Origin: Acidobacteriaceae bacterium
Lineage (GTDB): Bacteria; Acidobacteriota; Terriglobia; Terriglobales; Acidobacteriaceae
DNA length: 64,000 nt
Assembly: GCA_030041305.1 (NCBI GenBank)
Contig: JASHOC010000345.1
Location: 1-64,000 of the forward strand
Direction: 5' to 3'
Of the stretch, positions 52,249-61,088 are shown piece after piece. Both the position numbers and the translations under genes were made by a program. How positions within the stretch are numbered: the stretch's first letter is position 1; every line of letters starts with the position of its first letter. The notes below the pieces were generated by a model that had not been told where the DNA came from, did no database searches, and saw only the letters and a list, made by a program, of their open reading frames with translations.

Positions 52249-53466
52249 ATGCCCTACGCTCTTTTGGCATTGGCTGTTTTCGGCTTGGTTACGTCCACCG
52301 TCTTCGCCGCCCTGGTGCTCGTGGCTGTGCCCGGCTATTTGCGGGAAAGGGAGTTGGCGCTCAGCGAATTGGCGGCGCGGCCGGGCTTCACGCCGCCGCT
52401 GAGCCTGCTGAAACCCGTGCATGGGGCGGAGCCGGGGCTTGAGAAGCGCCTGGCTACTTTTTTTGAGCAGGAATATCCCCAGTACGAGATTCTGTTTTGC
52501 GCGCGCACGGCCGATGACGCGGGCCTGAAGACGGCGCGGCGCGTGGCGGAGCGTTTCCCGCAGGTTCCCGCCAAGTTTCTCTTCCTGGGCGGGGAGCCCC
52601 GCTATAGCAACGCCAAAGTGGCTTCGCTCGAATTGATGGAGCGCGAAGCGGCGCACGGAATTCTGGTTATCAGCGACAGCGACGTGCAAGTGACGCCGCA
52701 ATATCTCCGCGCCGTGGCCGCTCCCTTTGCCGACCCGCGCGTGGGCGCGATGTGCTGCCTGTATCGCGGCGTAGCTGCGGAGGGAGGGATTTGGGCGCGG
52801 CTCGAGGCCGTGGGCATGAGCGTGGAAATGACGGCCGGCGTGTTGGCGGCGCGTTTGATGGAGGGGATGCAGTTTGTACTGGGGCCTACCATGGCTTTTC
52901 GCCGCGAAACGATCGGGCGCATGGGAGGCTTTCGGGTGACGGCCGACTATTGCTCCGACGATTTTGTGCTCGGCAACCAAACCTTCAAGCTGGGCGAGCG
53001 GGTGGTGCTGAGCCATTACGTCATCGATCACATGGTGCTGAACTCCAATTTCGCCGCTTCCATGAGACACCAGACGAGGTGGATGAAGTCCACCCGGTTC
53101 TCGCGGCCCAAAGGGCATTTGGGCGTCGGGCTCACCTTCAGCATGCCCTTCGGCGTCTTGGGATGCGTGGCCGCCGCTTGGCTGGGGCATCCCGGTTGGG
53201 GGCTGGCGCTGTTGGCGTGGGCGTTGCTCAACCGATGGGCGCTGGCCACGTGCGCAGGCCGGCGGGTGGTCGGCGACCCAAGCTGGTTTGGTGTGCTGGC
53301 GCTGTATCCGCTGCGCGATCTGATGGGCTTCGGGTTTTGGGCCGCAAGCTATCTCAACCGGCGCATCCTGTGGCGGAATCAGGTTTACGAACTCTTCTCG
53401 GGCGGAAAAATGCGTGCAGTGCGGTACGGCGAAACCAGAGATACTGTCTCCCGCCAGGCTCCGTAG
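52249..53466 (+). CDS. hpnI: HpnI-like hopanoid/ceramide-type glycosyltransferase
   Basis: A 405-residue GT21-like family 2 glycosyltransferase. TM1 spans residues 3-28. The D1-D2-D3 and (Q/R)xxRW signature residues are visible: the SDSDV motif, CSDDFVLGNQ and HQTRWMKSTR. One or more TM helices follow at the C-terminus (FGVLGCVAAAWLG, LALLAWALLN). This matches HpnI, which adds N-acetylglucosamine to bacteriohopanetetrol, and the related ceramide glucosyltransferases. No other hpn genes are adjacent. Product identity therefore rests on family resemblance. Confidence 0.8.
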   Translation: MPYALLALAVFGLVTSTVFAALVLVAVPGYLRERELALSELAARPGFTPPLSLLKPVHGAEPGLEKRLATFFEQEYPQYEILFCARTADDAGLKTARRVAERFPQVPAKFLFLGGEPRYSNAKVASLELMEREAAHGILVISDSDVQVTPQYLRAVAAPFADPRVGAMCCLYRGVAAEGGIWARLEAVGMSVEMTAGVLAARLMEGMQFVLGPTMAFRRETIGRMGGFRVTADYCSDDFVLGNQTFKLGERVVLSHYVIDHMVLNSNFAASMRHQTRWMKSTRFSRPKGHLGVGLTFSMPFGVLGCVAAAWLGHPGWGLALLAWALLNRWALATCAGRRVVGDPSWFGVLALYPLRDLMGFGFWAASYLNRRILWRNQVYELFSGGKMRAVRYGETRDTVSRQAP

Positions 53467-53524
53467 CGAATGCGTGGCCCCCGGAAAAACCCCCACTGGC
53501 TTGGCGCGAGCTCGGGCGCGCGCC

Positions 53525-55531
53525 TCATTCGAGCGGCCGGTCGGTCCAGAGGGTCTTGTCGGCGATGGAGCGGACCGGATAGAGGCGGCCGGCGAGGAGT
53601 TGTTCGGCAGGCGGCCGCTCCGTGTCTTCGGCGAAGAGCCACTTGCGATTGCCCCTGCCCCACATGGCCGCGAGCTGGCGATCGCTGAGAAAAATGTCCG
53701 GCGCATCGGGATAGCAGGAGCCCCAAAGCAGCGTAGTTCCCTCGCTGTGCTGGCCGCAGCGGGGCTCGACTTCGAGCGCGAGCCCTTTGCGGAAATGATC
53801 GGTATAGAAGATGACGGATGAAGCGTAGGACTGATCGCCGTAGACGATAAAAGTGTCGCTGGGAGTGCCGTCACGCACGATGATATCCGCCAGTTGCTTG
53901 GAGCTGAGCATGGGCTCGAAACGGGCGAAGGCGATGTGCGCCGCGACGAGAAACGCCGTCATCGTGAGAGCGATGCTGATGGTGGCGGCTATGTGCCGGC
54001 GCTTGAGGCGCAAGGCCAGGCCCACGACCGGGCCCACCAGGACCGCGAGGGCGGCGAGCACCGCGGGCAAGCGAAGAGCGGCAAACGAGGGGCCGGTCAA
54101 ATCGAATAGGTGCGACATGGCGAGGGTGTAGTCGGCCACGTCGCGATGTGCGAGGAGGGTGCCGATATCGCCCACAGCGGGTAAATGGCGCGAGTCCCAA
54201 AGGCCCCAGCCAAGGATGGCCGCAGAGAGAACGCCGATGCCGGCAAAGGCGGCCTGGCCGCCGGTGAGCCAAGCGGTTGAAAGGATTGGCCGGCCGTCGT
54301 TCGCGGAACGTCGTTCCTCGGCCTCGGCGATCACGCCGGCAATGAGCATCAACAGCGGCGTCCACACCGGGAAGGTGTAGTACTCCTGATTGGTCGAGAT
54401 GGCGAAAAAGATCAGGGTCACCGCCGAGAAGATGCTTAGCAGCCACACGGTGCGGATGCGGAACCTGAGCCGCAGCGTATAACTGGACACGTCGTTGCGC
54501 GGGGTGTTCCCGAGGTGGAAATCGACGGATTGGCCGGCGCCGCGGCGAAAGTGTTGAAGCCAGCGACGGCGCGTCTTCCAAGCCACGGCCACGGCCGCGG
54601 GCAGGAACAGGCTCCAGGGGAAAAGCCAGGCGATGTGCGTCAGCCAGTACCAGAGCGCGGGAAGCTTGTTGTAGTCATGCGGATAGCGCTCGCCGAAGAA
54701 GCGCAGGAAGTGCTCGTTGACAAAATAGAAGTAGAAGAAGCCGTGCACATTGCCCAAAGTGGGGTGGTTGCCGACGGCATGGCCCTGGTCGGGATTGGCG
54801 AGACCGCAGAGGATGTGCCAAGGCGCGCCGATGGCGAGGAACAGGAGAAATCCGGAGAGCGGCTTGAGCGCGCGCCAGCGCCGCCACTGGTCAGTGAGCA
54901 GCAGGTAGGGGATGGCCGCGCCCAGGAAGAAGACAATCGCGATGAGTCCCTTGGTGAGCAGAGCGAGAGCGACCGAGGCCCAAACCCAGTAAATGCGCCG
55001 CGGTCGATCGAACTCGAGGCCGGTGATCAGGCAATAGAGGCCGAGCAGAAAGAAAAAGCTAAGAATCGCCTCGGGAATGATGAATCGCGTGAAGAGGAAG
55101 GGCCCGATGGAGGTGAGCGCGCCAAGGCCTGCGTAGAAGCCGGCGCGTGGTCCCCAGGCGCGCCCCGCCCAGAGCCAGGAGAGCCAGCTGAGACCGAGGA
55201 TGGCGAGGGCGTTCGGCAGATGAGTGGTGAATGAGTCTTCAAGGCCTGTAGCGCGGTAGAGGATGGCCACGGCCCAATAGGGCAGCGGAGGTTTTTCGAT
55301 GTAGCGGATGCCATCGATTTTGGGCGTGATCCAATCGCCGCTTTTGACCATGTACTGCGCGGCCTCGGCGTGGGCCGCGTCCACGTCATCGAGCAGCGGC
55401 GGCGTGAAGAGGGAGGCAAGATAAACGGCAACGAAGATGGCCGCGAAAAACAGCCACGTCGCGCGCAAAGAGGGCGCTTGCTGCGGCCGCTGAAGGGTCG
55501 ATGAACCGTTGCTGATTGTGGAAGTGGTCAT
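53525..55531 (-). CDS. ArnT-like GT39-family glycosyltransferase
   Basis: A 668-residue inner-membrane protein with about 11-12 TM helices and a C-terminal periplasmic domain. Early signatures fit the PMT_2/ArnT family: LLDDVDAAHAEAAQYMVKSGDWITPKIDG, where the Asp-Asp/Glu region is catalytic (given in part: DDVDAAHAEAAQYM), and YIEKPPLPYWAVA. Members transfer a sugar from a polyprenyl-phosphate donor, e.g. aminoarabinose to lipid A. The acceptor here is unknown. The ATG at 55531 is preferred; the frame extends upstream to 55636. It converges on hpnI, 59 bp away. Confidence 0.85.
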   Translation of the reverse strand: MTTSTISNGSSTLQRPQQAPSLRATWLFFAAIFVAVYLASLFTPPLLDDVDAAHAEAAQYMVKSGDWITPKIDGIRYIEKPPLPYWAVAILYRATGLEDSFTTHLPNALAILGLSWLSWLWAGRAWGPRAGFYAGLGALTSIGPFLFTRFIIPEAILSFFFLLGLYCLITGLEFDRPRRIYWVWASVALALLTKGLIAIVFFLGAAIPYLLLTDQWRRWRALKPLSGFLLFLAIGAPWHILCGLANPDQGHAVGNHPTLGNVHGFFYFYFVNEHFLRFFGERYPHDYNKLPALWYWLTHIAWLFPWSLFLPAAVAVAWKTRRRWLQHFRRGAGQSVDFHLGNTPRNDVSSYTLRLRFRIRTVWLLSIFSAVTLIFFAISTNQEYYTFPVWTPLLMLIAGVIAEAEERRSANDGRPILSTAWLTGGQAAFAGIGVLSAAILGWGLWDSRHLPAVGDIGTLLAHRDVADYTLAMSHLFDLTGPSFAALRLPAVLAALAVLVGPVVGLALRLKRRHIAATISIALTMTAFLVAAHIAFARFEPMLSSKQLADIIVRDGTPSDTFIVYGDQSYASSVIFYTDHFRKGLALEVEPRCGQHSEGTTLLWGSCYPDAPDIFLSDRQLAAMWGRGNRKWLFAEDTERPPAEQLLAGRLYPVRSIADKTLWTDRPLE

Positions 55532-55726
55532 CGCTTCAAGGATAGCAGTCGGCTGAATGCGCCTTGACGCCGAGAGCGCGTGTCGCGATGCGGCGTCCGC
55601 TTGATTCTGGCTCAAGCGGCGCGAGCGAGCGAACACTTACGTGCAGCCGTGCTGCAGAGTTCGTCGACGCGTCGCCCAAGACGGCTTCGGCTGCGCCGGC
55701 TCGCAGCGGTCGTGTATCTTGGGCCT

Positions 55727-56040
55727 TAGGGCCTGTTAACACTATTGGGATGGCGGCGACGGGAGCCGATTTTTCCGAGTTCTAGGAGCGAGGAGAGACG
55801 CATACCGGGGGTCTGCTAGCGACGAGCGACAACGAAATCGGGAAAATCGGCCCCGCCCCTTCGGGTTGCGGCCAAAATCCCGGGGTCCCCAGCGACGGCC
55901 TTTGGTCGCTGGGGTGGAAAATCGGGCCATACTTCGTTCTCGCCCTCGACCTTGGAGCTGCCAAAGCCTTCGGGCTCGGCCTCGTCTAGCCCGATTTTGG
56001 CTCGCAACGCCATCCACCCCAATAGTGTTAACAGGCCCTA
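55727..56040. mobile_element. Family B palindromic MITE-like element, copy 2 (310 bp plus flanking TA)
   Basis: Runs from GGGCCTGTTAACACTATT at 55729 to its inverted match ending 56038, with TA on both sides. It is related to copy 1 (1850-2162) in reverse orientation. The outer arms differ from copy 1 by the same changes on both ends. The internal hairpin CCCCAGCGAC/GTCGCTGGGG is perfect although its sequence differs from copy 1. It ends 41 bp before the ppx ATG. The rest of the 548-base gap (55532-55726) holds no recognisable gene. Confidence 0.87.
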
Positions 56041-56079
56041 AATCATTTTTTATTTTTGTGGAGCATTTCATTATCTGTC

Positions 56080-57657
56080 ATGCCTAACTTCGCCGCTATT
56101 GATGTGGGTTCAAATTCCTGCCGCATGAAAATCGCCAAAGTGGTGTCGCACCGTTTGAAGACTCTGGCCGAAGACCGCGAGGTGACGCGACTGGGCACGA
56201 GCGTCTTCGATACGGGGCTGGTTTCGCCGGAGGCGATGGCGACCACTCTGCGCGCGCTCAAGCGCTTCCAGCGCACCGTGCAGGCGCATGGAGTGGATCG
56301 CATCCGCATGGTTGCCACTTCGGCCATGCGCGACGCGCGCAACGCCGCCGCTTTCCAGGCATGGGTGAAAGCGGAGACGGGGTGGAACCTCGAAGTGATT
56401 TCCGGGCTTGAGGAGGGCCGGCTGATTCACCTGGGCGTAACCGGCGGGGAACCGGGCGCGGGCGGACGCGTGCTGCTGCTCGACCTGGGCGGAGGAAGCT
56501 GCGAGATTACGCTCTCCGAGCACCGGCGCATCAGGGAAACCGTGAGCCTGCCGCTCGGAGCGGTGCGGCTGACGGAGCAATTTTTGAGCGCCGATCCCCC
56601 ACCCCCGGACGGGCTGGCTCAGATGCGGCACTTGATTGCGCGCGAGCTGCGGCGCGCGCACCGCAGAATCCAGCTGGAGCGGGTGCTGTTGACCATCGGC
56701 ACTTCGGGCACGGCCGCGGCTCTATCCGCGGCTTGCGCCAACGGAGGGGCCGGAGTCGGCGGCCAATTCAATTCCCGGCGCGCTGCGGCGGGCGGCGCGG
56801 CGCGTTCGCCCATGCTGGCCGGCATGACGCCCACACGGGCGGTGCGCAAATTGGCCAATAAGCTGGCCGCCATGACGTTGCCGGAGCGCGAAGCGGTCCC
56901 GGGCATCGGCCCGCGCCGGGCGGAGATCATTGTCGCTGGTTCGCAGGTGTTTGCCGAGTTGCTGGAGGGCTTCGGCCTGGCCGGATTCCGCTATTCGCCG
57001 CTGGGGTTGCGCGACGGCATTTTGGCGCAGATGCTGGCCGAGCAGGACGCACGCGCGAATGTGCATCGGGAGTTCGAACATGAGCGCTGGGAGAGCGTGC
57101 TGGCGACGGCGCGGCGCTACGGCGTCGATCCGCGGCTGGCGGAGCCGGTGCGGGCGCACGCGCTGCAACTCTTTCGGGAGTTAAAGTCGCTGCACGCGCT
57201 GCCGCCGGAGTACGAGAGCTGGCTGGCCGCGGCCGCCATCCTGCGCGAAACCGGCAAGTTCATCAACCACCAGGGGCATCACCGGCACACTCAGTACATT
57301 GTTTCGAGCTCGGAAATTTACGGCTACACGCCGTTACAGCGGACGGTGGTTTCGGCCATTGCGCGATACCTGGGCAAGAGCCGGCCGCAGCCGGGCGACC
57401 GCGCGATGCGCAACATTCCCGCCGAGGAGCACAAAAACGTGCACCGCGCAGTAGTGCTGCTGCGGCTGGCCGAAGCGCTCAATCAGGACCGCGCCAGCGA
57501 TGTGCTTCAGGTGGCCGTCAAGGTGTATCCCAAGCGGATTTACCTGGAAGTCCAACCGGGGCGGACGGGCGCCGAACTGGAGCTGTGGTCGCTGCGCAAA
57601 GAGGCCGACTACTTCCGCGAGGTTTTCGGGCGCGAGCTTTTCGTGATGCTGGAGTAG
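56080..57657 (+). CDS. ppx: Ppx/GppA phosphatase (exopolyphosphatase-like)
   Basis: A 525-residue cytoplasmic protein. The ASKHA N-terminal domain has AAIDVGSNSCRMKIAKV, RMVATSAMRDARN, and the second phosphate-binding motif LLLDLGGGSCEITL. The C-terminal ~200 residues form an HD-type helical domain (HHRHTQYIVSSSEIYGYTPLQ). It hydrolyses polyphosphate and/or pppGpp. The ATG at 56080 begins the conserved MPNFAAIDVG; GGAG lies further away than ideal. The gene starts right after the family B element. Its last 49 bp overlap the end of convergent sixA; ppx-sixA neighbours make sense in phosphate metabolism. Confidence 0.9.
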   Translation: MPNFAAIDVGSNSCRMKIAKVVSHRLKTLAEDREVTRLGTSVFDTGLVSPEAMATTLRALKRFQRTVQAHGVDRIRMVATSAMRDARNAAAFQAWVKAETGWNLEVISGLEEGRLIHLGVTGGEPGAGGRVLLLDLGGGSCEITLSEHRRIRETVSLPLGAVRLTEQFLSADPPPPDGLAQMRHLIARELRRAHRRIQLERVLLTIGTSGTAAALSAACANGGAGVGGQFNSRRAAAGGAARSPMLAGMTPTRAVRKLANKLAAMTLPEREAVPGIGPRRAEIIVAGSQVFAELLEGFGLAGFRYSPLGLRDGILAQMLAEQDARANVHREFEHERWESVLATARRYGVDPRLAEPVRAHALQLFRELKSLHALPPEYESWLAAAAILRETGKFINHQGHHRHTQYIVSSSEIYGYTPLQRTVVSAIARYLGKSRPQPGDRAMRNIPAEEHKNVHRAVVLLRLAEALNQDRASDVLQVAVKVYPKRIYLEVQPGRTGAELELWSLRKEADYFREVFGRELFVMLE

Positions 57658-58136
57658 ATGGCGCGTGCCGAACGGGGATCGATAAGCCACTGCAGCCGCG
57701 CCGGATGGTGGTCCAGGTCCACGCGGGCGATGGAGCCCTTGCGCATACGGATCGCCGCGCCGCCGTTCCCGGTGATGAGCCGGCCGAGGAACTGGAAGGT
57801 ATTGGGATTATGGCCTACCACCAGGATGCTGTCGCGGCCGGCATAATCGGCCAGCATCTCCTGAAAATCGGCGAAAGTTGCATCCGGACCGAGGGCCGGG
57901 CTGATCTCGACTTTGGCGTCGTAGCCGAGTTCCGTGCCCACCAGCTGGGCGGTTTGTAGGGCTCGTTTGAGGGGGCTTGAAACCACCAACTCCACCTGCG
58001 CTCTGAGCGCGCTCAACAGGCGCGCCATCAACATGCATTGCTCCTTACCTTCCTTCACCAGGCCGCGCTTGGAGTCAAGCAGCGGGTTCCCGCGGAAGGT
58101 TCCCGCGTCGGCATGGCGCATGAGGTAGAGGATCAT
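57609..58136 (-). CDS. sixA: SixA-type phosphohistidine phosphatase (histidine phosphatase family)
   Basis: A 175-residue protein with the RHG-like motif LMRHADAG (His8), a second catalytic histidine in VVGHNPNTFQFL and the arginine in SSPLKRALQTAQL. The short single-domain form fits SixA, which removes phosphate from histidine in phosphorelay or PTS proteins. It converges with ppx and overlaps its last 49 bp, an arrangement that puts both 3' ends under antisense overlap. Confidence 0.86.
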   Translation of the reverse strand: MILYLMRHADAGTFRGNPLLDSKRGLVKEGKEQCMLMARLLSALRAQVELVVSSPLKRALQTAQLVGTELGYDAKVEISPALGPDATFADFQEMLADYAGRDSILVVGHNPNTFQFLGRLITGNGGAAIRMRKGSIARVDLDHHPARLQWLIDPRSARAIYSSITKSSRPKTSRK

Positions 58137-58716
58137 AGCGAGAAGGGTCCGGCAAACTCAACCGGGAATGGCCGTCCAAAACCTTCATTTTAACACGGCT
58201 GCAACATTTGGACCGTCGTGGGCGACCGACGGAATGGCCGCTGGCGTGGCCATTGAAAAATCAGAAAAATCCGGTTTCATGCTGCAAAGCGATTCGCGAT
58301 CTCGCAAGTAATCGCGCGATGGGTCTGCAGTGACAACTCGGCCCTTGCCGGTTTCACCTTTCCGGGTCTCATTGCGGCGTGCTTCTCGGATTCAAGCAAT
58401 GGCCTGAGTAAGTCCACAAGAAATCCTCTGGGTAACTCCTCGCGGGGGATTTTAGGTGGATGGCGCCAGCGCCAGTGAGACTGCCAGGAAAACCGCGGAA
58501 CGGCGCTGAAAGCTCGAGAAGGCGGAAAAGCGCCGCGAGGACTAGCGTTTTCCACAGCCGGAGCCTTCAAAATTGACTGAGCGCGGCTTTCAGGTCCAGG
58601 TTTGGAGCTTTTCCGGCGAGTTAGCGCCCAGCTTCCGACCAATGGATCTCTTTAACTCAAAAATAATCCTTGCGCGAAAAATCAAAATGGGCTGTACAAT
58701 CTCCAAAAGGAGTCAC
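58137..58716. other. 580-base intergenic region, no confident gene
   Basis: This lies between divergent sixA and the zinc-ribbon gene. A minus-strand open frame (58277-58642) has basic, low-complexity composition and no family resemblance. Near the right end the sequence is AT-rich, and TACAAT (58695-58700) immediately precedes AAAAGGAG and the next ATG, so a very short leader is possible. Confidence 0.4.
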
Positions 58717-59046
58717 ATGGCCGGAGATATGCAATTAACATGCAGCGATTGTGGGCAGGAGTTTACCTTCAGCGCTGCCGATCAGGCGTTCTTTCAGGAA
58801 CGTGGTTACTCGACCCCGAAGCGGTGCAAGCCTTGCCGGATGGCGAAGAAAGCTGATCAGGGGGGAGGATCCGGCTACCGTTCGGCTCCGATGCAGGGGA
58901 CGCCTGTAATCTGCTCGGGCTGCGGGCAGCCAACCACCGTTCCCTTTGAGCCGCGTGGCGATCGACCTGTCTATTGCCGGGATTGCTATCAGGCGCGGAA
59001 GGGTAGCGGCGGCGTTTCGCGTTCACGAGCGCGTTCGCAGGCATAA
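58717..59046 (+). CDS. Zinc-ribbon domain protein
   Basis: A 109-residue soluble protein with two zinc-ribbon modules: CSDCGQEFTFSAADQAFF paired with CKPC (residues about 9-43), and CSGCG with CRDC (about 67-95). The tail is Ser/Arg-rich (SGGVSRSRARSQA). The first module, with QEF(T/S)FSAADQxFF, is a recognised 'probable zinc-ribbon' domain. AAAAGGAG sits 6 bases before the ATG at 58717; earlier in-frame sequence is non-conserved. It may bind nucleic acid or act as a small metal-binding adaptor; function unknown. Confidence 0.82.
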   Translation: MAGDMQLTCSDCGQEFTFSAADQAFFQERGYSTPKRCKPCRMAKKADQGGGSGYRSAPMQGTPVICSGCGQPTTVPFEPRGDRPVYCRDCYQARKGSGGVSRSRARSQA

Positions 59047-59631
59047 TCGCAGTCCAGCAATTCCGATTTTCAAAGCAAATTCCGCGCAGTGGTTCAGTTT
59101 ACCAGCCATTGAGCGGATCGGGCATGAGGGTTATTTTTGCGCGGCAGGCTGGCCTACCTGGGTGCTAATCGTGCGTTCAACATAATGGAATTGAGACGAC
59201 ACCCCGCCGCTTCGGGCGGCGTCCCCTTGTGGCGCCCCCCGGTATTTGCCCCAAAAACCAATGAGACGGCAGCGTCGGCGCGCGGGCCATGAGCCGCCAG
59301 TTTCCGCTCAGGGATGGACAGCGCTTGCGCATCCCGATACACTGCCCTCACGGGATATCCTGTTCTAAATTGAAGCTGCGAGGGCGATCCCCGACATCAT
59401 GGGTTTTCGACATTCCTTTACGAGGACTGCCTCGAAGGACCTCGAGCGCAACTGCTTCGGGACGCCGATGAGGATATTGGAAGCTGCGACCGCGATCTGC
59501 GCGTGCCGGGGCGGACGCTGTTTAATCCGTAATTGCGGATGCGGTAAGCTGGAACACGCCAATGCCGCCCATCGCGGGCGATTCGCCGCGTCCACGCGGC
59601 GCGCCATCCCCACCCAAGGAGGCGCTGTGCG
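59047..59631. other. 585-base intergenic region with one GC hairpin
   Basis: No gene is recognised. CGCCGC-TTCGG-GCGGCG near 59205-59221 forms a stable hairpin without a T-run and might end the zinc-ribbon transcript. The ABC-ATPase promoter should lie in the last 150 bases, where AAGGAGG precedes the ATG. Confidence 0.4.
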
Positions 59632-60297
59632 ATGAGCAGTATGCTCTTGGAAGCGCGGGGACTGCACAAGAGCTATGACGGAGGGCGCATCGAGGCGTTG
59701 CGCGGCGTGGATCTGGCCATCGGCGCCGGCGAGTACGTGGCCATCAGCGGCCCGAGCGGCAGCGGAAAATCCACCTTGCTGCAACTCTTAGGGGGGCTGG
59801 ATACGCCGAGTCTGGGTGAAGTCCTGTTTGAAAATGTCCGGCTGGGATCGGCCTTCAACCTCGATGTGTACAGGTCGTGCAAGGTGGGCTTCGTTTTTCA
59901 GGCTTTTTATCTTCTGCCCACGCTGCGCGCCATCGAAAACGTGCAGGTAGGCATGTTGGCGCGGCCCGTCGGCGCCAACCATCGCGCGGAGCGGGCGCGG
60001 GAACTGCTGATGGAGATGGGGCTCGGCGACCGGCTGCGTCACTATCCCAACGAGCTGTCCGCCGGCGAACGGCAGCGCGTGGCCATTGCCCGCGCGCTGG
60101 CGAACGATCCCGCCATCCTGCTGGCCGACGAACCCACGGGCAATTTGGACAGCGTGAATTCCGCACGAATCATGGAGATTCTGATCGGGATCCAGCAGAC
60201 CCGCGGCATGACGCTCGTGGTCGTGACCCACGAGAGCGAAATCGCCGCCGCCGCGCCCCGCCACATTCGCATCCGCGACGGGAGAATCGAATCGTGA
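59632..60297 (+). CDS. LolD/MacB-like ABC transporter ATPase
   Basis: A 221-residue ATPase of the LolD/FtsE/MacB group. It has Walker A GPSGSGKST (about residues 40-48), Q-loop FVFQAFYLLPTL, signature LSAGERQR and Walker B ILLADEPTGNLD with an H-loop VTHESE. The AFYLLPTLRAIENV stretch is typical of this group. It begins with AAGGAGG upstream. Its stop codon overlaps the ATG of a LolA-like gene by one base. No FtsX/LolC-type permease is adjacent, so its membrane partner must be encoded elsewhere or has been lost. Confidence 0.87.
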   Translation: MSSMLLEARGLHKSYDGGRIEALRGVDLAIGAGEYVAISGPSGSGKSTLLQLLGGLDTPSLGEVLFENVRLGSAFNLDVYRSCKVGFVFQAFYLLPTLRAIENVQVGMLARPVGANHRAERARELLMEMGLGDRLRHYPNELSAGERQRVAIARALANDPAILLADEPTGNLDSVNSARIMEILIGIQQTRGMTLVVVTHESEIAAAAPRHIRIRDGRIES

Positions 60298-61064
60298 TGT
60301 GCGGTGCGGCTTGGCTTTGCGCGCTGCCGGCGGCGCTGATAGCGACTGCCCCGTGTGCGCAGGCGGCCAATGTGCTTGGGTTGCTGGCCGCCGAGCGGCA
60401 ACGGATAGAAAACGCGGATTATCGCGTGAGCGGGCGGCTGGTGCGGGTGGACACCAGCGGCGCGCGCCTGAGCGATGGTCTTTCGATTGAGGCGCGCGCA
60501 TTTCCGGGGGCGTTGCGCATCCTGGTCAAGGTGACTTCGCCCGCCAAGGCCCGCGTTCACCTGCTTCTGGAAACGCATTACGATGGCCGGGCCTCGATCG
60601 AAATTGCCCATCCGGGCGATCGCGCGCCCACCCCGCTACCGTTCGATAGGTGGAGCGACGGGCCCCTCGGCAGAGGCTTCAGCTACGAGGATTTTTTGGA
60701 GCAGGAGTATTTTTGGCCGCTGCAGTCTGCCGAGGGTGAGGCGAAGTTTGGCGCGCGCGACTGCGACGTGGTGATCAGCGAGCCGGGCTCAGAAGACCGG
60801 ACACGTTACGCTCAGGTGAAGACCTGGCTCGACCACGCCATCGGCTTTCCGGTGTATGCGGAGAAGACGCAGAAGGGAACCCGCGAGGTAAAGGAGTTCA
60901 CCTATTTTGGCTTGCGCCACAATGGGGGCGTGTGGTCGGCTAGCCAGGTAGAAGAAAAGGTGCGCGGCCAGCCGGGATCGACCCTGCTGATCATCGAAAG
61001 CGGCAGCGCCAAGGCAAATCTCAGGCTCGGGGACTTCAGCCCAGCTCAACTCACGCGCTTTTAA
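60297..61064 (+). CDS. Outer-membrane lipoprotein-sorting (LolA-like) protein
   Basis: A 255-residue exported protein with a signal peptide (MCGAAWLCALPAALIATAPCAQA). The mature part resembles the 'outer membrane lipoprotein-sorting protein' family (PF17131 type): repeated beta strands binding lipid, FSYEDFLEQEYFWPLQ, AQVKTWLDHAIGFPVYAEK and KEFTYFGLR. Such proteins are often encoded with RND or LolCDE-like transporters. Its start overlaps the LolD-like stop (TGATG), and a GTG 3 bp upstream is an alternative. Role: carrying lipid-anchored or lipidic cargo through the periplasm (inference). Confidence 0.78.
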   Translation: MCGAAWLCALPAALIATAPCAQAANVLGLLAAERQRIENADYRVSGRLVRVDTSGARLSDGLSIEARAFPGALRILVKVTSPAKARVHLLLETHYDGRASIEIAHPGDRAPTPLPFDRWSDGPLGRGFSYEDFLEQEYFWPLQSAEGEAKFGARDCDVVISEPGSEDRTRYAQVKTWLDHAIGFPVYAEKTQKGTREVKEFTYFGLRHNGGVWSASQVEEKVRGQPGSTLLIIESGSAKANLRLGDFSPAQLTRF

Positions 61065-61088
61065 AAGGGCGCGCACCCAGGAACGTTT

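Noticed and set aside
56104-56124. GGGTTCAAATTCCTGCC resembling a tRNA T-loop
   Set aside because: It encodes the conserved VGSNSCR of Ppx in frame and there is no acceptor stem or anticodon arm around it.
58277-58642. 121-codon minus-strand frame upstream of the zinc-ribbon gene
   Set aside because: Basic, Pro/Arg-rich composition, no ribosome binding site and no recognisable domain; treated as intergenic.
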